A DNA stretch of 48,945 nt from an uncultured Opitutales bacterium (GTDB lineage: Bacteria > Verrucomicrobiota > Verrucomicrobiia > Opitutales > Intestinicryptomonadaceae): positions 1 to 48,945 of the forward strand of contig CALXLM010000005.1 in NCBI GenBank assembly GCA_944389195.1, read 5' to 3'. The notes under the pieces are model-generated. The model made no database searches, was not told the origin of the DNA, and saw only the letters and a list, made by a program, of their open reading frames with translations. Below, in pieces: positions 1 to 8,953 of this stretch. Position numbers and translations under genes: made by a program. The first letter of the stretch is position 1. Every line of letters begins with the position of its first letter.

Positions 1-183
1 CTTGCGGAAACGATAAGCGAATGGTTTGCGCCGATAATAAGAATGTGGAGATTTACAAAAAATAACGGAATAACGGAAGGCTTCCACCGCAAGATGAAGT
101 TGATACAACGCAGAGCCTATGGATACAGAAACTTTGAAAATTACAGACTGAGAGTGCTCGTAGAATGCGGGGTGAATCTATGA
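1..183 (+). CDS. ISL3-family transposase, C-terminal fragment
   Basis: Sixty residues in frame 1 end at the TGA at 181-183; the start lies before the window. The fragment carries the C-terminal signature of ISL3-type DDE transposases: a tryptophan-rich helix followed by NNGITEGFH, KMKLIQRRAYG and NYRLRVLV. In this family that segment holds the last part of the catalytic domain, including the final acidic residue (the E of NGITEGFH). The enzyme catalyses cut-and-paste movement of the element. Nothing suggests that this end is broken. Whether the whole gene is intact cannot be judged here. Confidence 0.85.
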   Translation, partial: LAETISEWFAPIIRMWRFTKNNGITEGFHRKMKLIQRRAYGYRNFENYRLRVLVECGVNL

Positions 184-236
184 AAGACAAATCTAAAAAA
201 TCAACCTATTCCACAACCTTTGGTATTGACCCCATT
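1..236 (+). mobile_element. ISL3-family insertion sequence, 3' part only
   Basis: The window opens inside an insertion sequence. The transposase C-terminus ends at 183. It is followed at about 201-233 by a stretch with the core ttggtattgac, which resembles the terminal inverted repeats I know from ISL3-type elements. The left end lies outside the window, so the inverted repeat and target-site duplication cannot be checked. The element ends about 70 bases from a tRNA-Ser gene. The right boundary is approximate. Confidence 0.6.
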
Positions 237-301
237 TTTAGCGCATTGCAGCTTTTTTCTTAAGACTGTCTAACACTCTTGCAGTGTGAAAGTTACAAAC
301 G

Positions 302-388
302 CGGAGAGGGAGGGATTCGAACCCCCGGTCCGCTTTCGCGGACATCTGATTTCGAGTCAGATACGATCGACCACTCTGACACCTCTCC
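302..388 (-). tRNA. tRNA-Ser (anticodon CGA)
   Basis: An 87-nt cloverleaf can be folded on the minus strand. The acceptor stem GGAGAGG (388-382) pairs with CCTCTCC (309-303) and the discriminator base is G (302). The anticodon loop CTCGAAA (356-350) gives anticodon CGA, reading UCG. A long variable arm with a gtccgc/gcggac stem marks a class II tRNA, as expected for serine. The T loop is TTCGAAT. The 3' CCA is not encoded, since GCG follows. It lies just beyond the ISL3 end. Confidence 0.95.
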
Positions 389-453
389 TTTTAAAGATAA
401 AACTGCTACTTCTTTTATTTTTTTCGTCAATACTTTTTTATCTTTTTTATATG

Positions 454-1050
454 TCAAAATCCCCATTTGCCGTTGACTACGGCTATTATACTTTCAGCTG
501 ATGTCGGGTGTGTGGTAATGGACATGCTTCTGCATATCCTTTGGGGACTATTGCAGTCATAACATTTGTCGGCATGTATTGCGCATGGCGTGCTTAAGCC
601 GAGCCTCTTGGCATTTAACGGAGCCGCTATGTTTTTTGCGCGCCATATCGCCTTTTCCAGATTTTCTTCAAATTTGTTCGTCCCGCATATGTATATTACT
701 TTTTCGCGCCGCGGACCGTATATCGCTCCGGATATCCTGTTCCCCCTCCCGTCTATATTTACTATCTCGCCGGTCTCCGATATCGCGTTTACTCCTAAAA
801 TATATACTTTGGCGAGTGCGGCATTCTCAAAGTTTTCCGCCGATCTATCGATAGCATGCCAATATACGGTATTATTTTCTTTTAAAGTTTCGTACACTTT
901 TAGCTCGGTTAGCGAAACTGATCCGCCCATGCCGACAGTAGTACCTATTATTTCCTTCCTTAAATATTCTTGTAATTTTTCGGCAGAATCAAAACGAAAT
1001 GTTTTAAATCCGTTCCGTTCGAAATTTTTAAGCGCATTGTCTATATTCAT
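454..1050 (-). CDS. LUD-domain protein (LutC/YkgG-like, lactate-utilisation family)
   Basis: A 198-residue cytoplasmic protein made of a single LUD domain (formerly DUF162). The N-terminal part has the family motif GMGGSVSLTEL (about residues 40-50). A central IDGRGNRISG segment and a C-terminal cysteine cluster (CAIHADKCYDC, about residues 155-165) are typical of the stand-alone LUD proteins of anaerobes. LutC relatives belong to lactate oxidation complexes, but no lutA or lutB partner is nearby, so the substrate is open. ATG start, with an AT-rich upstream region and no clear Shine-Dalgarno sequence. It is transcribed towards the tRNA gene. The family call is firm and the function is not. 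Confidence 0.8.
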   Translation of the reverse strand: MNIDNALKNFERNGFKTFRFDSAEKLQEYLRKEIIGTTVGMGGSVSLTELKVYETLKENNTVYWHAIDRSAENFENAALAKVYILGVNAISETGEIVNIDGRGNRISGAIYGPRREKVIYICGTNKFEENLEKAIWRAKNIAAPLNAKRLGLSTPCAIHADKCYDCNSPQRICRSMSITTHPTSAESIIAVVNGKWGF

Positions 1051-1364
1051 ACCGTTAATTTTTACTCATTTGCAGCTTAGTCGAGCTTAAAATCAACGTT
1101 TGAAACATCTAATTTATAGAATAAGTAAAAAAATGTTGTAATTTTTTCTGAAAGCGTTGTTATATAAAAAGAATTCGGCAATGTCGAAATCCGCATCTGC
1201 CTTTTTTAGTGCGGTTTATCATTCTCCATCGTCCTTGTCGACATGCCTCGCATACCGCAGCCCCGGGGGGATGCGGACTTTGCGTTTGCGGCGCATATGC
1301 GCCGCGCCACCTGTGGAATACGAAACTCCCCCCGCAAATCAATATATACATCATAAATAAAAAC
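1051..1364. other. Divergent intergenic region between the LUD gene and the RG-rich protein gene
   Basis: No convincing gene. The first 120 bases are AT-rich and should hold promoters for both divergent genes. On the plus strand ttgtaa (near 1137) and tatata (near 1160) are possible but non-optimal promoter elements. The stretch 1200-1340 is GC-rich, and its open frames, including an upstream in-frame extension of the next gene, have the composition of noncoding DNA. Confidence 0.5.
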
Positions 1365-2207
1365 ATGGAAGAGAATCAAAATATCGAACCCGCAGCGCAA
1401 GTCCCGGAAGCAGACCCGGCAGAAGAAGTATCAACGCCTTCGCAAGCGGCCGCAGAACAAAGCGAAGAAATCCAGCAACCTGAAGTAAAAATCCATCGAA
1501 AAAACGGCAGGAACCGTTCCGGAAGGCGCGGTATTTCCTCTGTTTCAAGACAGTCCGCCTCGGATTCTTGCGGCGAACTTGAAAATCCGGCGGAATTCCA
1601 CGAAAAACTTAGCGGTTCAAACGTGTCGGGTTATGGCGATAAAACTGGGAATTCCCCTGATTTCCACCGCCAAAAACGCGAACGCAGGGAACGCGGCGAC
1701 AGGCGCCGTGATCATCAGCGCAGCGAAAACACCGGAGAGGCCGCCGGAGAATCTTCTCCAGAAACTGAAGATTCAGCCGCTGATGCTGGAACCGGCGAAG
1801 TTTCCGTTTTGAATAATTCTTCCGAACGCAGGGGACCTTCGTTTGAAAGCAGAAAGTTCATACCCCGTGCAGTCGAGGTGGAATTGTCAGACCGCCGCCC
1901 GAAAATGGCTCACATCGATGAAATCAACGACGGCGTGGTTTCTTATAGCTCGGAGGACAATAAGTGCTCGATTTCTTTGTTCGACCGCATAAGAAACATA
2001 ATAAAATCTATTTTCGGTAAGAAAGAGGATTCTAAAAGGCGTTTTACCAAAAAAGGCGGCAAAAAAAACTGGAAGGGCAACCGCGATAACGGCAAGCGTT
2101 CCGGCGGGTACGTTAAAAACGGAAAACCCGGATACGGCAATAGGCGCCGTTTCAACGACAGGCGTCCCAGCGGCGGCAAGCCTCGCGGAGGTAATGCCGA
2201 TAAATAA
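1365..2207 (+). CDS. Basic, low-complexity RG/KG-rich protein of unknown function
   Basis: Not recognised. From the ATG at 1365 the product is 280 residues. The N-terminus is acidic (E/Q/P/A-rich, about residues 1-45). A long charged stretch rich in R, E, S and G follows, then a short ordered-looking helix, LFDRIRNIIKSIFGKK (about residues 205-220). The last 60 residues are strongly basic and built from K, R, G and N with GGKK, NRDNGKRSGG and NRRRFNDRR-like pieces. This resembles disordered RNA-binding tails, so nucleic-acid or ribosome binding is a guess. An upstream in-frame start at 1209 would add 52 residues of intergenic-looking sequence and is rejected. A hairpin terminator follows directly. 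Confidence 0.65.
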   Translation: MEENQNIEPAAQVPEADPAEEVSTPSQAAAEQSEEIQQPEVKIHRKNGRNRSGRRGISSVSRQSASDSCGELENPAEFHEKLSGSNVSGYGDKTGNSPDFHRQKRERRERGDRRRDHQRSENTGEAAGESSPETEDSAADAGTGEVSVLNNSSERRGPSFESRKFIPRAVEVELSDRRPKMAHIDEINDGVVSYSSEDNKCSISLFDRIRNIIKSIFGKKEDSKRRFTKKGGKKNWKGNRDNGKRSGGYVKNGKPGYGNRRRFNDRRPSGGKPRGGNADK

Positions 2208-2230
2208 TCAGGGTTTTATATTGATATTCC

Positions 2231-2273
2231 AAAATACGGGCGGCGGGTGTAAACCGCGCCCGTATTTTGTTTT
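2231..2273 (+). terminator. Rho-independent terminator after the RG-rich gene
   Basis: An 11-bp stem (aaatacgggcg at 2232-2242 with its complement at 2257-2267) closes a GC-rich loop and is followed by a T-rich tract. It lies 24 bases after the stop codon. Confidence 0.8.
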
Positions 2274-2545
2274 AGGCAAACTTATTTATTATTATGCGGC
2301 AAACGGCTTTATTGTAGGCTTTGTTAGTGCGGTAATGCGGGTAAATTTTGTGCCTGTTATTTCGTTATAATATTTTGCGGTCCATGGAGGAGAAACGTGC
2401 GCAATTTTTTTTAATCTATGGCATTTCAAATTTATTGTAACTCTTTAGCATTAGGGCAGTTTTTAGCGAGTTGAAGCGGCATGTAATTCGGGAGATACGG
2501 CTATCATTGCATTGGCGGTGGATAATGCGTCGCGCTGCTTTTGCT
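2274..2545. other. Intergenic region without a recognisable gene
   Basis: AT-rich spacer between a plus-strand terminator and the 3' end of a minus-strand gene. A perfect tataat occurs at 2366-2371 but has no good -35 at 16-18 bases. It is followed at 2384 by an 18-codon open frame (MEEKRAQ...) of doubtful reality. Nothing else is supported. Confidence 0.4.
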
Positions 2546-4072
2546 TTAATTGATTTTTTCTTGCCGGGATAAATTCTCGAACAGGCGTTTCATTTTTTTT
2601 GTTCTGAAAGAGTTTATTTCCTCCAGTTGTCCCGGTTTTAGATAGGATTCATTCAATTTTACAAAACGTTCTCCCAATTTGTCGGCCTGCAATATAACCT
2701 TTTGCAGACGCATTTTCAGTTCCGGCGCTTTTGAAATTTCGTATGTGGGTGAATTGTATTCAAATTCTATTTCCTTATACATAAGGTAGTTTATTCTGAT
2801 GTCTAACATCATGCGGTAGTGTTCGAATTCGCCGGGGTTTTTTGATGGAGTTAATCTGTCGAAGCCGTGTTTCAATGCGGCTATATCTTTTATCAGCTGC
2901 CCGACGGCTGTTCCGTTTGCGTCGCTGCCGCGCCGGACTACGGTTTGAGGAAGCTTGAAATATTCTAAAAATGTACGCGCATCTCCGGGCGGCAAGCCGT
3001 AGCGTTCTTCCGCGTAGGAGAGTATGAATTTTTCGGTGTCCAGCGCGTTGCTGTCCGCTGCCGCTTTGCAGAATGCGTCGATCAATATTTGGAAGCCCGA
3101 CATCGGATAAACTTGGCGCATGGGATACATCTCTAAAATTTCGTATCCGGTATCGTAGTGGAATCCGTAAATTCCGCTGGTTGACCACGACGTCTGTATA
3201 ATGCCATCGTAGCCATGCGATCGGGCAAAGGGGATAAATACGGCGATATTGTTAAAGTGGTTCATCCAATTTACAAGATATGCGTTGTCCGGCGAAGAGC
3301 GCATTGCGGACGCCCCCCACACTTTGGCGTCAAGTTTGAAAAGGTTTTCCAAGTTGCCGAATCTGTCCGGGGCCCAGCCGTAATTCCAGTCCACATACAC
3401 GAGGTTCTTTGGAAGCTCGTGGGCGACTTTGGGGTATTTCAATATGATGTCCGCCCAGATAATCGGAGTTTTCCCCAATTCTTCGGCAATTTCGCACATG
3501 GCTTTTACATAATCGACAAAGAGGCGCGACTTGTCCCTTTTAGAGCATTTTTTGCATTTGCCCAGCAAATATGTTTCGTCGGCGCCTATATGGAAGTATT
3601 TTGACGGGTGAAGCTTCGCCACTTCGCCGAATATTTCTCTAAAGACCTTTTTGGCTGCTTCTATTTTTAGCGGACAAACCTGCGATATTTCCTTGTTGTC
3701 TTCCCTCAGATTAGAATACCGGTCGTGTCTCAGGATATATTCGCAATGCCCGAAACAGTTCTGCAGGGGAATCACATCGATGCCGAGCGAAGCGCAATGC
3801 CGCACGATTTCATTTACGTCTTCGCGGCTGTAGGCGAGGCTGTTGCACAGGGTTGCGTGTTTTTTAAACGGGAATGTTGCCTCGTACTCTATGATGAGCG
3901 CGTTTATGCCCTTCTTGGACAAATCCGAGGCGAACTTTTTTATGGCGGAAACCGTCATGACCTGCACGCGGCAATCGATGTAAAAGGCTTTGACGGAAAA
4001 GTCGGCAGATTTTCCATAGGCGCTGATAAAAATAAACAGCAAGCTTGTGAAAAAAAGAAATAGTTTGCGCAT
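2546..4072 (-). CDS. Secreted GH20-like beta-N-acetylhexosaminidase
   Basis: From the ATG at 4072 (MRKLFLFFTS...) the product is 508 residues with a signal peptide of about 20 residues; an upstream in-frame start would bury that signal and is rejected. The body is a (beta/alpha)8 domain. HIGADET (about residues 180-186) is the GH20 signature, in which the Asp-Glu pair positions the substrate N-acetyl group and donates the proton. NCFGHCEY and later tryptophans (IIWAD, YVDWNYGW) fit the -1 subsite wall. The usual N-terminal GH20b domain seems absent, which is common in divergent members. It probably removes terminal GlcNAc or GalNAc from host or dietary glycans outside the cytoplasm. It diverges from a second secreted glycosidase. 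The family is fairly sure, the substrate is not. Confidence 0.8.
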   Translation of the reverse strand: MRKLFLFFTSLLFIFISAYGKSADFSVKAFYIDCRVQVMTVSAIKKFASDLSKKGINALIIEYEATFPFKKHATLCNSLAYSREDVNEIVRHCASLGIDVIPLQNCFGHCEYILRHDRYSNLREDNKEISQVCPLKIEAAKKVFREIFGEVAKLHPSKYFHIGADETYLLGKCKKCSKRDKSRLFVDYVKAMCEIAEELGKTPIIWADIILKYPKVAHELPKNLVYVDWNYGWAPDRFGNLENLFKLDAKVWGASAMRSSPDNAYLVNWMNHFNNIAVFIPFARSHGYDGIIQTSWSTSGIYGFHYDTGYEILEMYPMRQVYPMSGFQILIDAFCKAAADSNALDTEKFILSYAEERYGLPPGDARTFLEYFKLPQTVVRRGSDANGTAVGQLIKDIAALKHGFDRLTPSKNPGEFEHYRMMLDIRINYLMYKEIEFEYNSPTYEISKAPELKMRLQKVILQADKLGERFVKLNESYLKPGQLEEINSFRTKKMKRLFENLSRQEKIN

Positions 4073-4162
4073 ATATGTGGGTTTGCAGGTGAGTATATCG
4101 ATTTGAAAAGTCAAAGCCCGGCGGCGAGGTGGGATATTCTTGCGAATGGACAAATTATGTAA

Positions 4163-4286
4163 AGACTAAAATATTTCGCAGTTTGATGATGCATGTGTTC
4201 GTGAGGGCTGCGGGTTTATTCGTATTGCATTTGCAGTTGGGCATGCCTTTTGGGTTTTTACCTTGAATGTTTATAGTCTTTAGTCT
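4163..4286. promoter_or_regulatory. Divergent promoter region with repeated AGACTAAA-type sites
   Basis: The octamer agactaaa lies at 4163-4170, and its inverse tttagtct at 4279-4286 is part of a tandem tagtct repeat (4274-4279 and 4281-4286, 7-base period). The sites flank the spacer between the two divergent glycosidase genes. The downstream pair overlaps a possible -10 (tatagt, 4272-4277) of the plus-strand gene. Regulation of both genes by one factor is an inference. Confidence 0.35.
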
Positions 4287-4300
4287 ATATGGGACATAAT

Positions 4301-7300
4301 ATGAAAAGTATTGTTGCTATATTGGTTGCCTTTGTGTGGGCGGCGGCGTTTCTTTCTCCGATATTGCACGCGCAGAATTTTGATCGTTTTAAAATTCTCG
4401 ACAAGGGGGTAATAGATTATAATTCGCATTATTTCCAGACGGAATTTGGTTCTACATATCAGCAGAGCGCATTAAAATCCCCCAAAATCTCCAAAACCGG
4501 CGATTCGTACGAGATTTCGGGAGACTACGTTGCTGGAGAGAAAACATACAAGTTTGTTGAAAGGGTGACGAAAGCCTCGGGGGGCATAGATTACGAGTCT
4601 TCTGTAAGTTCCGAACAGAAGGTTGACGGAGGCTTCGCTTTTGTGCTTTACATGCCTTCAAAGCTGTACCTCGGCAAAATATGGATAGACGACAAACAGT
4701 TCGAACAAAAGTCTCAAGGCAAGTTCCTTGCGCGTAAGATTAGGGTTGTTGGGTGGCATTCGACGCTTGAGATTAGCGGAGAGTTTGAATGCGAGGTTGC
4801 GCGCGAAAAAAGGCAGTCCAAGAGAAATTGGGGAGTGAACGATAATGTTAGAATCGTTATAAAATATTTGAGGGAGTCTGACAATTTATATTCGCTCAAG
4901 TTAAAGCTCCGCAACATAGGCAACTTTGTGGGGTATGCAAAGTTTGCTAAAAAAAGCCTTTCGCCTTTGGATCTTCCGCTGCCGGACGGTGAGGTTTCTT
5001 TTGTGTGCACAAATTACAATATTGCAAAAGGCGCAAACGGCATTGTGATACCCGCTGGGCAGAGCGCCAGCATAGGGGGATCAAAGAAGAGGGCGAATTT
5101 TTTGGAAATACTTAACGGTTTCGATTCGGCTCCAGCAGCCGAAGGCGTCTGGGGAAGGGTGACGGTTAATTACGACGGCGGCGTTTCGGAGACGTTTGAG
5201 ATTACTAAGGCGAATTCCGGAGCCATATCGGCTGAGACTCCGCCTGCAGGCGCCACTGTGGCTTGGCGCGGGGAATGGAAGGACAAAAAAGTGGCTCTGT
5301 ACTCCACGGAAATCCCCCTTTCCGGCAGGCCCGTGAAATCGGTAAGGCTTGCCAACGAAAGCGGTTCGGTATGGAAAGTCGCAGCTGCGACTTATTCGGC
5401 GAATATGCTCGGGGCGATTCCCAACGAGGAGTATTTTATAATGCAAAATGATTTGTACGCTCCGATTGTAAATAAGCGTCCGGCGAAGAAAGGCTCCATA
5501 CTCGACATGTCTTGGACTCTCGACGCTCCTGCCGGCAAATACGGGAGGGTGAAGCCTGCGGACGGATATTTCACGTTTGAAAAGGCCCCCGATAAGAAAG
5601 TGCGCTTTTACGGAGCCAACAATTGTTTTACTGCCAACGCCCCTTCGCACGAAGACGCCGTAAGCATGGTTGAACAATATGCGGCGCTCGGCTTCAACAT
5701 AGTCCGCATACACCACTACGACCAGCTTTGCACAACCTCCGCCAACGGCGATTCGGCGCAGCTCAACGAGGAAGTAATGGACAGGTTCGACTTCATGTTC
5801 AACGAGTTTAAAAAACGCGGCATATACGTCACACTGGATTTTTACACCACCAGAAAGCTTTTGCGCAAGGAATATGCCGACATCGACTATGAAGGCGACA
5901 ATATGAAATTGGTTTTTGCCGCTTCGGACATGGGCGTGGAAAACCTTTGCAGGTTTATCGGCAACATATTGAACCATGTAAACAAATATACCGGAATAGC
6001 ATATAAGGACGACCCCGCGCTCTTTTCGGCGTGCGTGCGCAACGAGTCGTCGTATATAGGCAAGAGCAATTTTATGCTTCGCACTCCGATGGACGTTGAG
6101 GCGATGGAGCCGAAATACGAAAAATGGCTTGCCTCCAACAAGTCCAAATGGGAGGGCAGAAAGGAAAACGAGTTGTGGCAGCTGTTCATGCTCGATTCGT
6201 ACGACGAAACGCACGGAAAACTCGTCAAGGCCATAAAAGCAGCGTCTCCGGATTTGCTTATCACCGACCAAAACCACTGGGGCGGCTTCATGACAAAGGC
6301 TATGTCCAAAAATTACGATTTTGCCTGCCAAAACGCCTACTACGGACATCCGGCATATATGGAAAGAAAATATACCGTTCCTATGGAGATTAGGAGCGAT
6401 CCCCCTATAAATTCACACGGGGGCAGCACGGTGAGCGCGTTCGTAGCCGGCATATTTGGCAAGCCGCTCATGATGTCCGAATGGAACTATCTTAACCCGA
6501 ACCCGTATTGTTCGCAGGGGGCATTCCTTGTAGGGGCATACGGGGCCCTCAATGATGTGGGGGCATTGTGCTATTTCGCATATTCGCATGCCGAGTCTTC
6601 AATAACGAAAAACACCCTTCTTTCGGGGTTCGATTTCGCGAGCAATCCGATATTGTCGCTTTCGCACAGGGCGGCGGTGATGATGTATCTCCGCGGAGAT
6701 GTGAAGTCAGCAACGGTTTCATTCCCGATTCCGCTTCTGACCAATTTTTACAGAAACGGATCCACCGACGGGTGGGCAGGCAGCATAAACACTTATACAT
6801 ATTTGTCCCTCGTCGGCAGGGTGGGGCACCTTTTGGCAGACGACATAGAAAGCGTCAAGGTGCCGGAGAACGCCGCCGCCGTGCTGATGTCTGAGGAAGC
6901 GTGGAAGTCGGCCAAATTTTCGGTTCCTGCCTACGACATATTCTCGCGTGGGAAATTTCTTGAGGAGATCGCCTCAAATGTTAATCTCGACAAAGGCAAA
7001 ATCGACCTTAAGAACAATACTTTCACAAGCTCCACGGGAGAGCTTTTCATGGACGTTAAAAACGTCTGCTGGAAGGCCATAACTCCGAAGACCGAGGCGT
7101 TTGCGCTTCTCGAGGGGCAGAAACTGAAGGGGGCGTTTGCGGCGTCTGTAAAGTCGTCAAAATCGCAGGCGTCCGTTTTGATATCGTCTTACGACGGCAA
7201 GGAGCTTTCCAAAAGCGGCCGCATACTCATATTGCATTTGACTGACGTCATGAATTCGCGCCAGAAGTTTGCCACCGCAAATATGGACGTTGTTTTGAGT

Positions 7301-7528
7301 TGGGGCGCAAATTTTTCCGACGAAAATCCGATTCTCGTTCGTGATGGAAAGGTGCAAATAACGGTGAACCAGCCTCTTGAAGGGTTTAAACTCTATGCCG
7401 TCGACACGGACGGCGAAAGGCTCTTTGAAGTTCCGATCCGCAGGGCCGGAAATATGAGTGTTCTAAATCTTTCGGTACACAACAAGAAGGGTAGCGTGCT
7501 GGCCTACGAACTCGTAAGGGAAAATTAG
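4301..7528 (+). CDS. Large secreted clan GH-A glycoside hydrolase (GH5-like)
   Basis: From the ATG at 4301 the product is 1075 residues with a clear signal peptide (MKSIVAILVAFVWAAAFLSP); an ATG four codons earlier is also possible. An N-terminal beta-rich part of about 400 residues precedes a (beta/alpha)8 domain that begins at FYGANNCFT (about residue 435). The catalytic pair of clan GH-A is visible: acid/base Glu in VRNESS (about residue 582) and nucleophile Glu in MSEWNYL (about residue 727). IVRIHHYDQ fits the beta-3 strand of this clan. The last 250 residues look like all-beta accessory domains. It is probably an exo- or endo-acting enzyme on plant or host glycans; the substrate cannot be read. 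It diverges from the GH20-like gene. Confidence 0.8.
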   Translation: MKSIVAILVAFVWAAAFLSPILHAQNFDRFKILDKGVIDYNSHYFQTEFGSTYQQSALKSPKISKTGDSYEISGDYVAGEKTYKFVERVTKASGGIDYESSVSSEQKVDGGFAFVLYMPSKLYLGKIWIDDKQFEQKSQGKFLARKIRVVGWHSTLEISGEFECEVAREKRQSKRNWGVNDNVRIVIKYLRESDNLYSLKLKLRNIGNFVGYAKFAKKSLSPLDLPLPDGEVSFVCTNYNIAKGANGIVIPAGQSASIGGSKKRANFLEILNGFDSAPAAEGVWGRVTVNYDGGVSETFEITKANSGAISAETPPAGATVAWRGEWKDKKVALYSTEIPLSGRPVKSVRLANESGSVWKVAAATYSANMLGAIPNEEYFIMQNDLYAPIVNKRPAKKGSILDMSWTLDAPAGKYGRVKPADGYFTFEKAPDKKVRFYGANNCFTANAPSHEDAVSMVEQYAALGFNIVRIHHYDQLCTTSANGDSAQLNEEVMDRFDFMFNEFKKRGIYVTLDFYTTRKLLRKEYADIDYEGDNMKLVFAASDMGVENLCRFIGNILNHVNKYTGIAYKDDPALFSACVRNESSYIGKSNFMLRTPMDVEAMEPKYEKWLASNKSKWEGRKENELWQLFMLDSYDETHGKLVKAIKAASPDLLITDQNHWGGFMTKAMSKNYDFACQNAYYGHPAYMERKYTVPMEIRSDPPINSHGGSTVSAFVAGIFGKPLMMSEWNYLNPNPYCSQGAFLVGAYGALNDVGALCYFAYSHAESSITKNTLLSGFDFASNPILSLSHRAAVMMYLRGDVKSATVSFPIPLLTNFYRNGSTDGWAGSINTYTYLSLVGRVGHLLADDIESVKVPENAAAVLMSEEAWKSAKFSVPAYDIFSRGKFLEEIASNVNLDKGKIDLKNNTFTSSTGELFMDVKNVCWKAITPKTEAFALLEGQKLKGAFAASVKSSKSQASVLISSYDGKELSKSGRILILHLTDVMNSRQKFATANMDVVLSWGANFSDENPILVRDGKVQITVNQPLEGFKLYAVDTDGERLFEVPIRRAGNMSVLNLSVHNKKGSVLAYELVREN

Positions 7529-7577
7529 ATCGCACCGTGCCACAGGTGCGGGGCGAATCGCCCGTTTTTGATTTTCA

Positions 7578-7619
7578 ATGCCGGTTTCAATTTTGCGGAG
7601 CCGGCGTTTTTTTTGTTTT
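7578..7619 (+). terminator. Probable terminator after the large glycosidase gene
   Basis: A gccgg/ccggc stem around a loop is followed by eight T residues (about 7609-7616). It lies about 50 bases downstream of the stop codon, in the gap between two convergent genes. Confidence 0.6.
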
Positions 7620-7761
7620 GGGGCGTTTTCGCCGGCTGTTTGTGCTCCGCCATAGGCTTGTACCCGCGAAACTTCCGAGGCAAAGCAGCAATTTTAATGC
7701 AATAAACCGTGGTTTCCGATAAAAAATTGTGCCAACGTTTCCTTTAAGGGCGCCGAAGGCG

Positions 7762-8739
7762 TCAGCATACGAGATCTTCGAAATCAGAAAATGACGCGGA
7801 AAAACCTCCTGGTTTCCCCTTGCAAATAACGCCCACCGCATCGTGCGAATGCAGGCTTTCAAGGTGTATACAGGCTATTTCAAAGTCTTTTATTCGCTTG
7901 TCTGAATTAAATTCCCCGTAAAGCAGCCTTGTTGCGTCCTCGATAAACTTTGCGTATGCGCCGTTCAGTTCGGCAAAAGCCTGCTCGTCCTCGCGGCGCA
8001 CCATGGCCTGGGTTTCGGTCTTAAGCGCTTTGAGGCAGAGCGAGTGCATGTCTTCCACAGACACATGTGCGTCCTTTTCTATCTCCGCGCTCACGCGGGC
8101 CTTGCTTCTTTGCGAGTGGGGCACGCAATAGACGTTGCGCGTCCGGCGGGCGTGCTCGCTCAATTCGGCGGAACATGGGCAGGCCGACGAATATATAAAA
8201 TCGAAATGTATTATCTTTCTGAAAATATCCAAATCGTCTATAAAGCCTTCGTATGCGCATTTGTAGTATTGCCATGCGCTATGTTCGCTTCGCAGACTTT
8301 TTTGAAGTATGGGATATTCAAACGAAAGTTTTATTCTTGCCCGCGACGTATTGAGCTGCTCTTTCATCAGCACGAGGACTTCACCGAGCGTATCAGGCGT
8401 AAATATTCTGTCTGAAAACGAGTAGAATACCCTCATGATACGCGACATGTTGATGCCTTTAGAGTCGGCGGCAAGCGATACCGTGGCCGTCACGGAGGCT
8501 TGAAGTTCGCGCACGTCGCAGTTCCCAGTGAGAAACTTTATGGGAAGTTTGAAATTGTGCATGCCGACCTGCATAATCGGAACGTTTGCGCCGCGTATAG
8601 CGTCTTTTGGGGCGTTTTGCACGTCGGGCAGGGAAAGCCGGTATGTGCTGTCGACAGAAAATTTTTCCTCATATTCGGCTTTTGGAGGGTCGTGGCGTAC
8701 CTCTGATTTGCTTTGCGTTCTGTTTTCGGATTTGCTCAT
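7762..8739 (-). CDS. folE2: GTP cyclohydrolase FolE2 (type IB)
   Basis: 325 residues. FolE2 converts GTP to 7,8-dihydroneopterin triphosphate, the first step of folate and of preQ0/queuosine synthesis; unlike FolE1 it can use metals other than zinc. Diagnostic pieces are the DSKGINMSR motif, SACPCSAELS with the catalytic Cys, and the PHSQRS motif. The first 40 residues are a charged extension. No other folate or queuosine gene adjoins, although a tgt gene lies 22 kb away in this window. A 214-base spacer separates it from the upstream sensor gene on the same strand, so it probably has its own promoter. It ends in a convergent arrangement with the large glycosidase. Confidence 0.95.
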   Translation of the reverse strand: MSKSENRTQSKSEVRHDPPKAEYEEKFSVDSTYRLSLPDVQNAPKDAIRGANVPIMQVGMHNFKLPIKFLTGNCDVRELQASVTATVSLAADSKGINMSRIMRVFYSFSDRIFTPDTLGEVLVLMKEQLNTSRARIKLSFEYPILQKSLRSEHSAWQYYKCAYEGFIDDLDIFRKIIHFDFIYSSACPCSAELSEHARRTRNVYCVPHSQRSKARVSAEIEKDAHVSVEDMHSLCLKALKTETQAMVRREDEQAFAELNGAYAKFIEDATRLLYGEFNSDKRIKDFEIACIHLESLHSHDAVGVICKGKPGGFSASFSDFEDLVC

Positions 8740-8953
8740 CTCGATAAAATCAAAGGGGAGAATAATCTTTTGTTCGGCAAATATGGCAAGCTTATAATTT
8801 TATCTTGGGGTAATGCCCGTGGCGTTCATTCGGCAAGTTTTGCTTTGTTATATGTTATCAGCCGATTGGCGTCTTTGCAATTCCAAAATGCGGCAATGAA
8901 AAGAGATACTTCAGAGGGCGGCGCGGCGCTTGTAGATGGCGGTTTTTAACGTT

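Noticed and set aside
5081-6349. 422-residue open frame on the minus strand
   Set aside because: It lies wholly antisense to the large clan GH-A glycosidase gene, has low-complexity V/R/H-rich composition and no family motif. A by-product of codon bias in the real gene.
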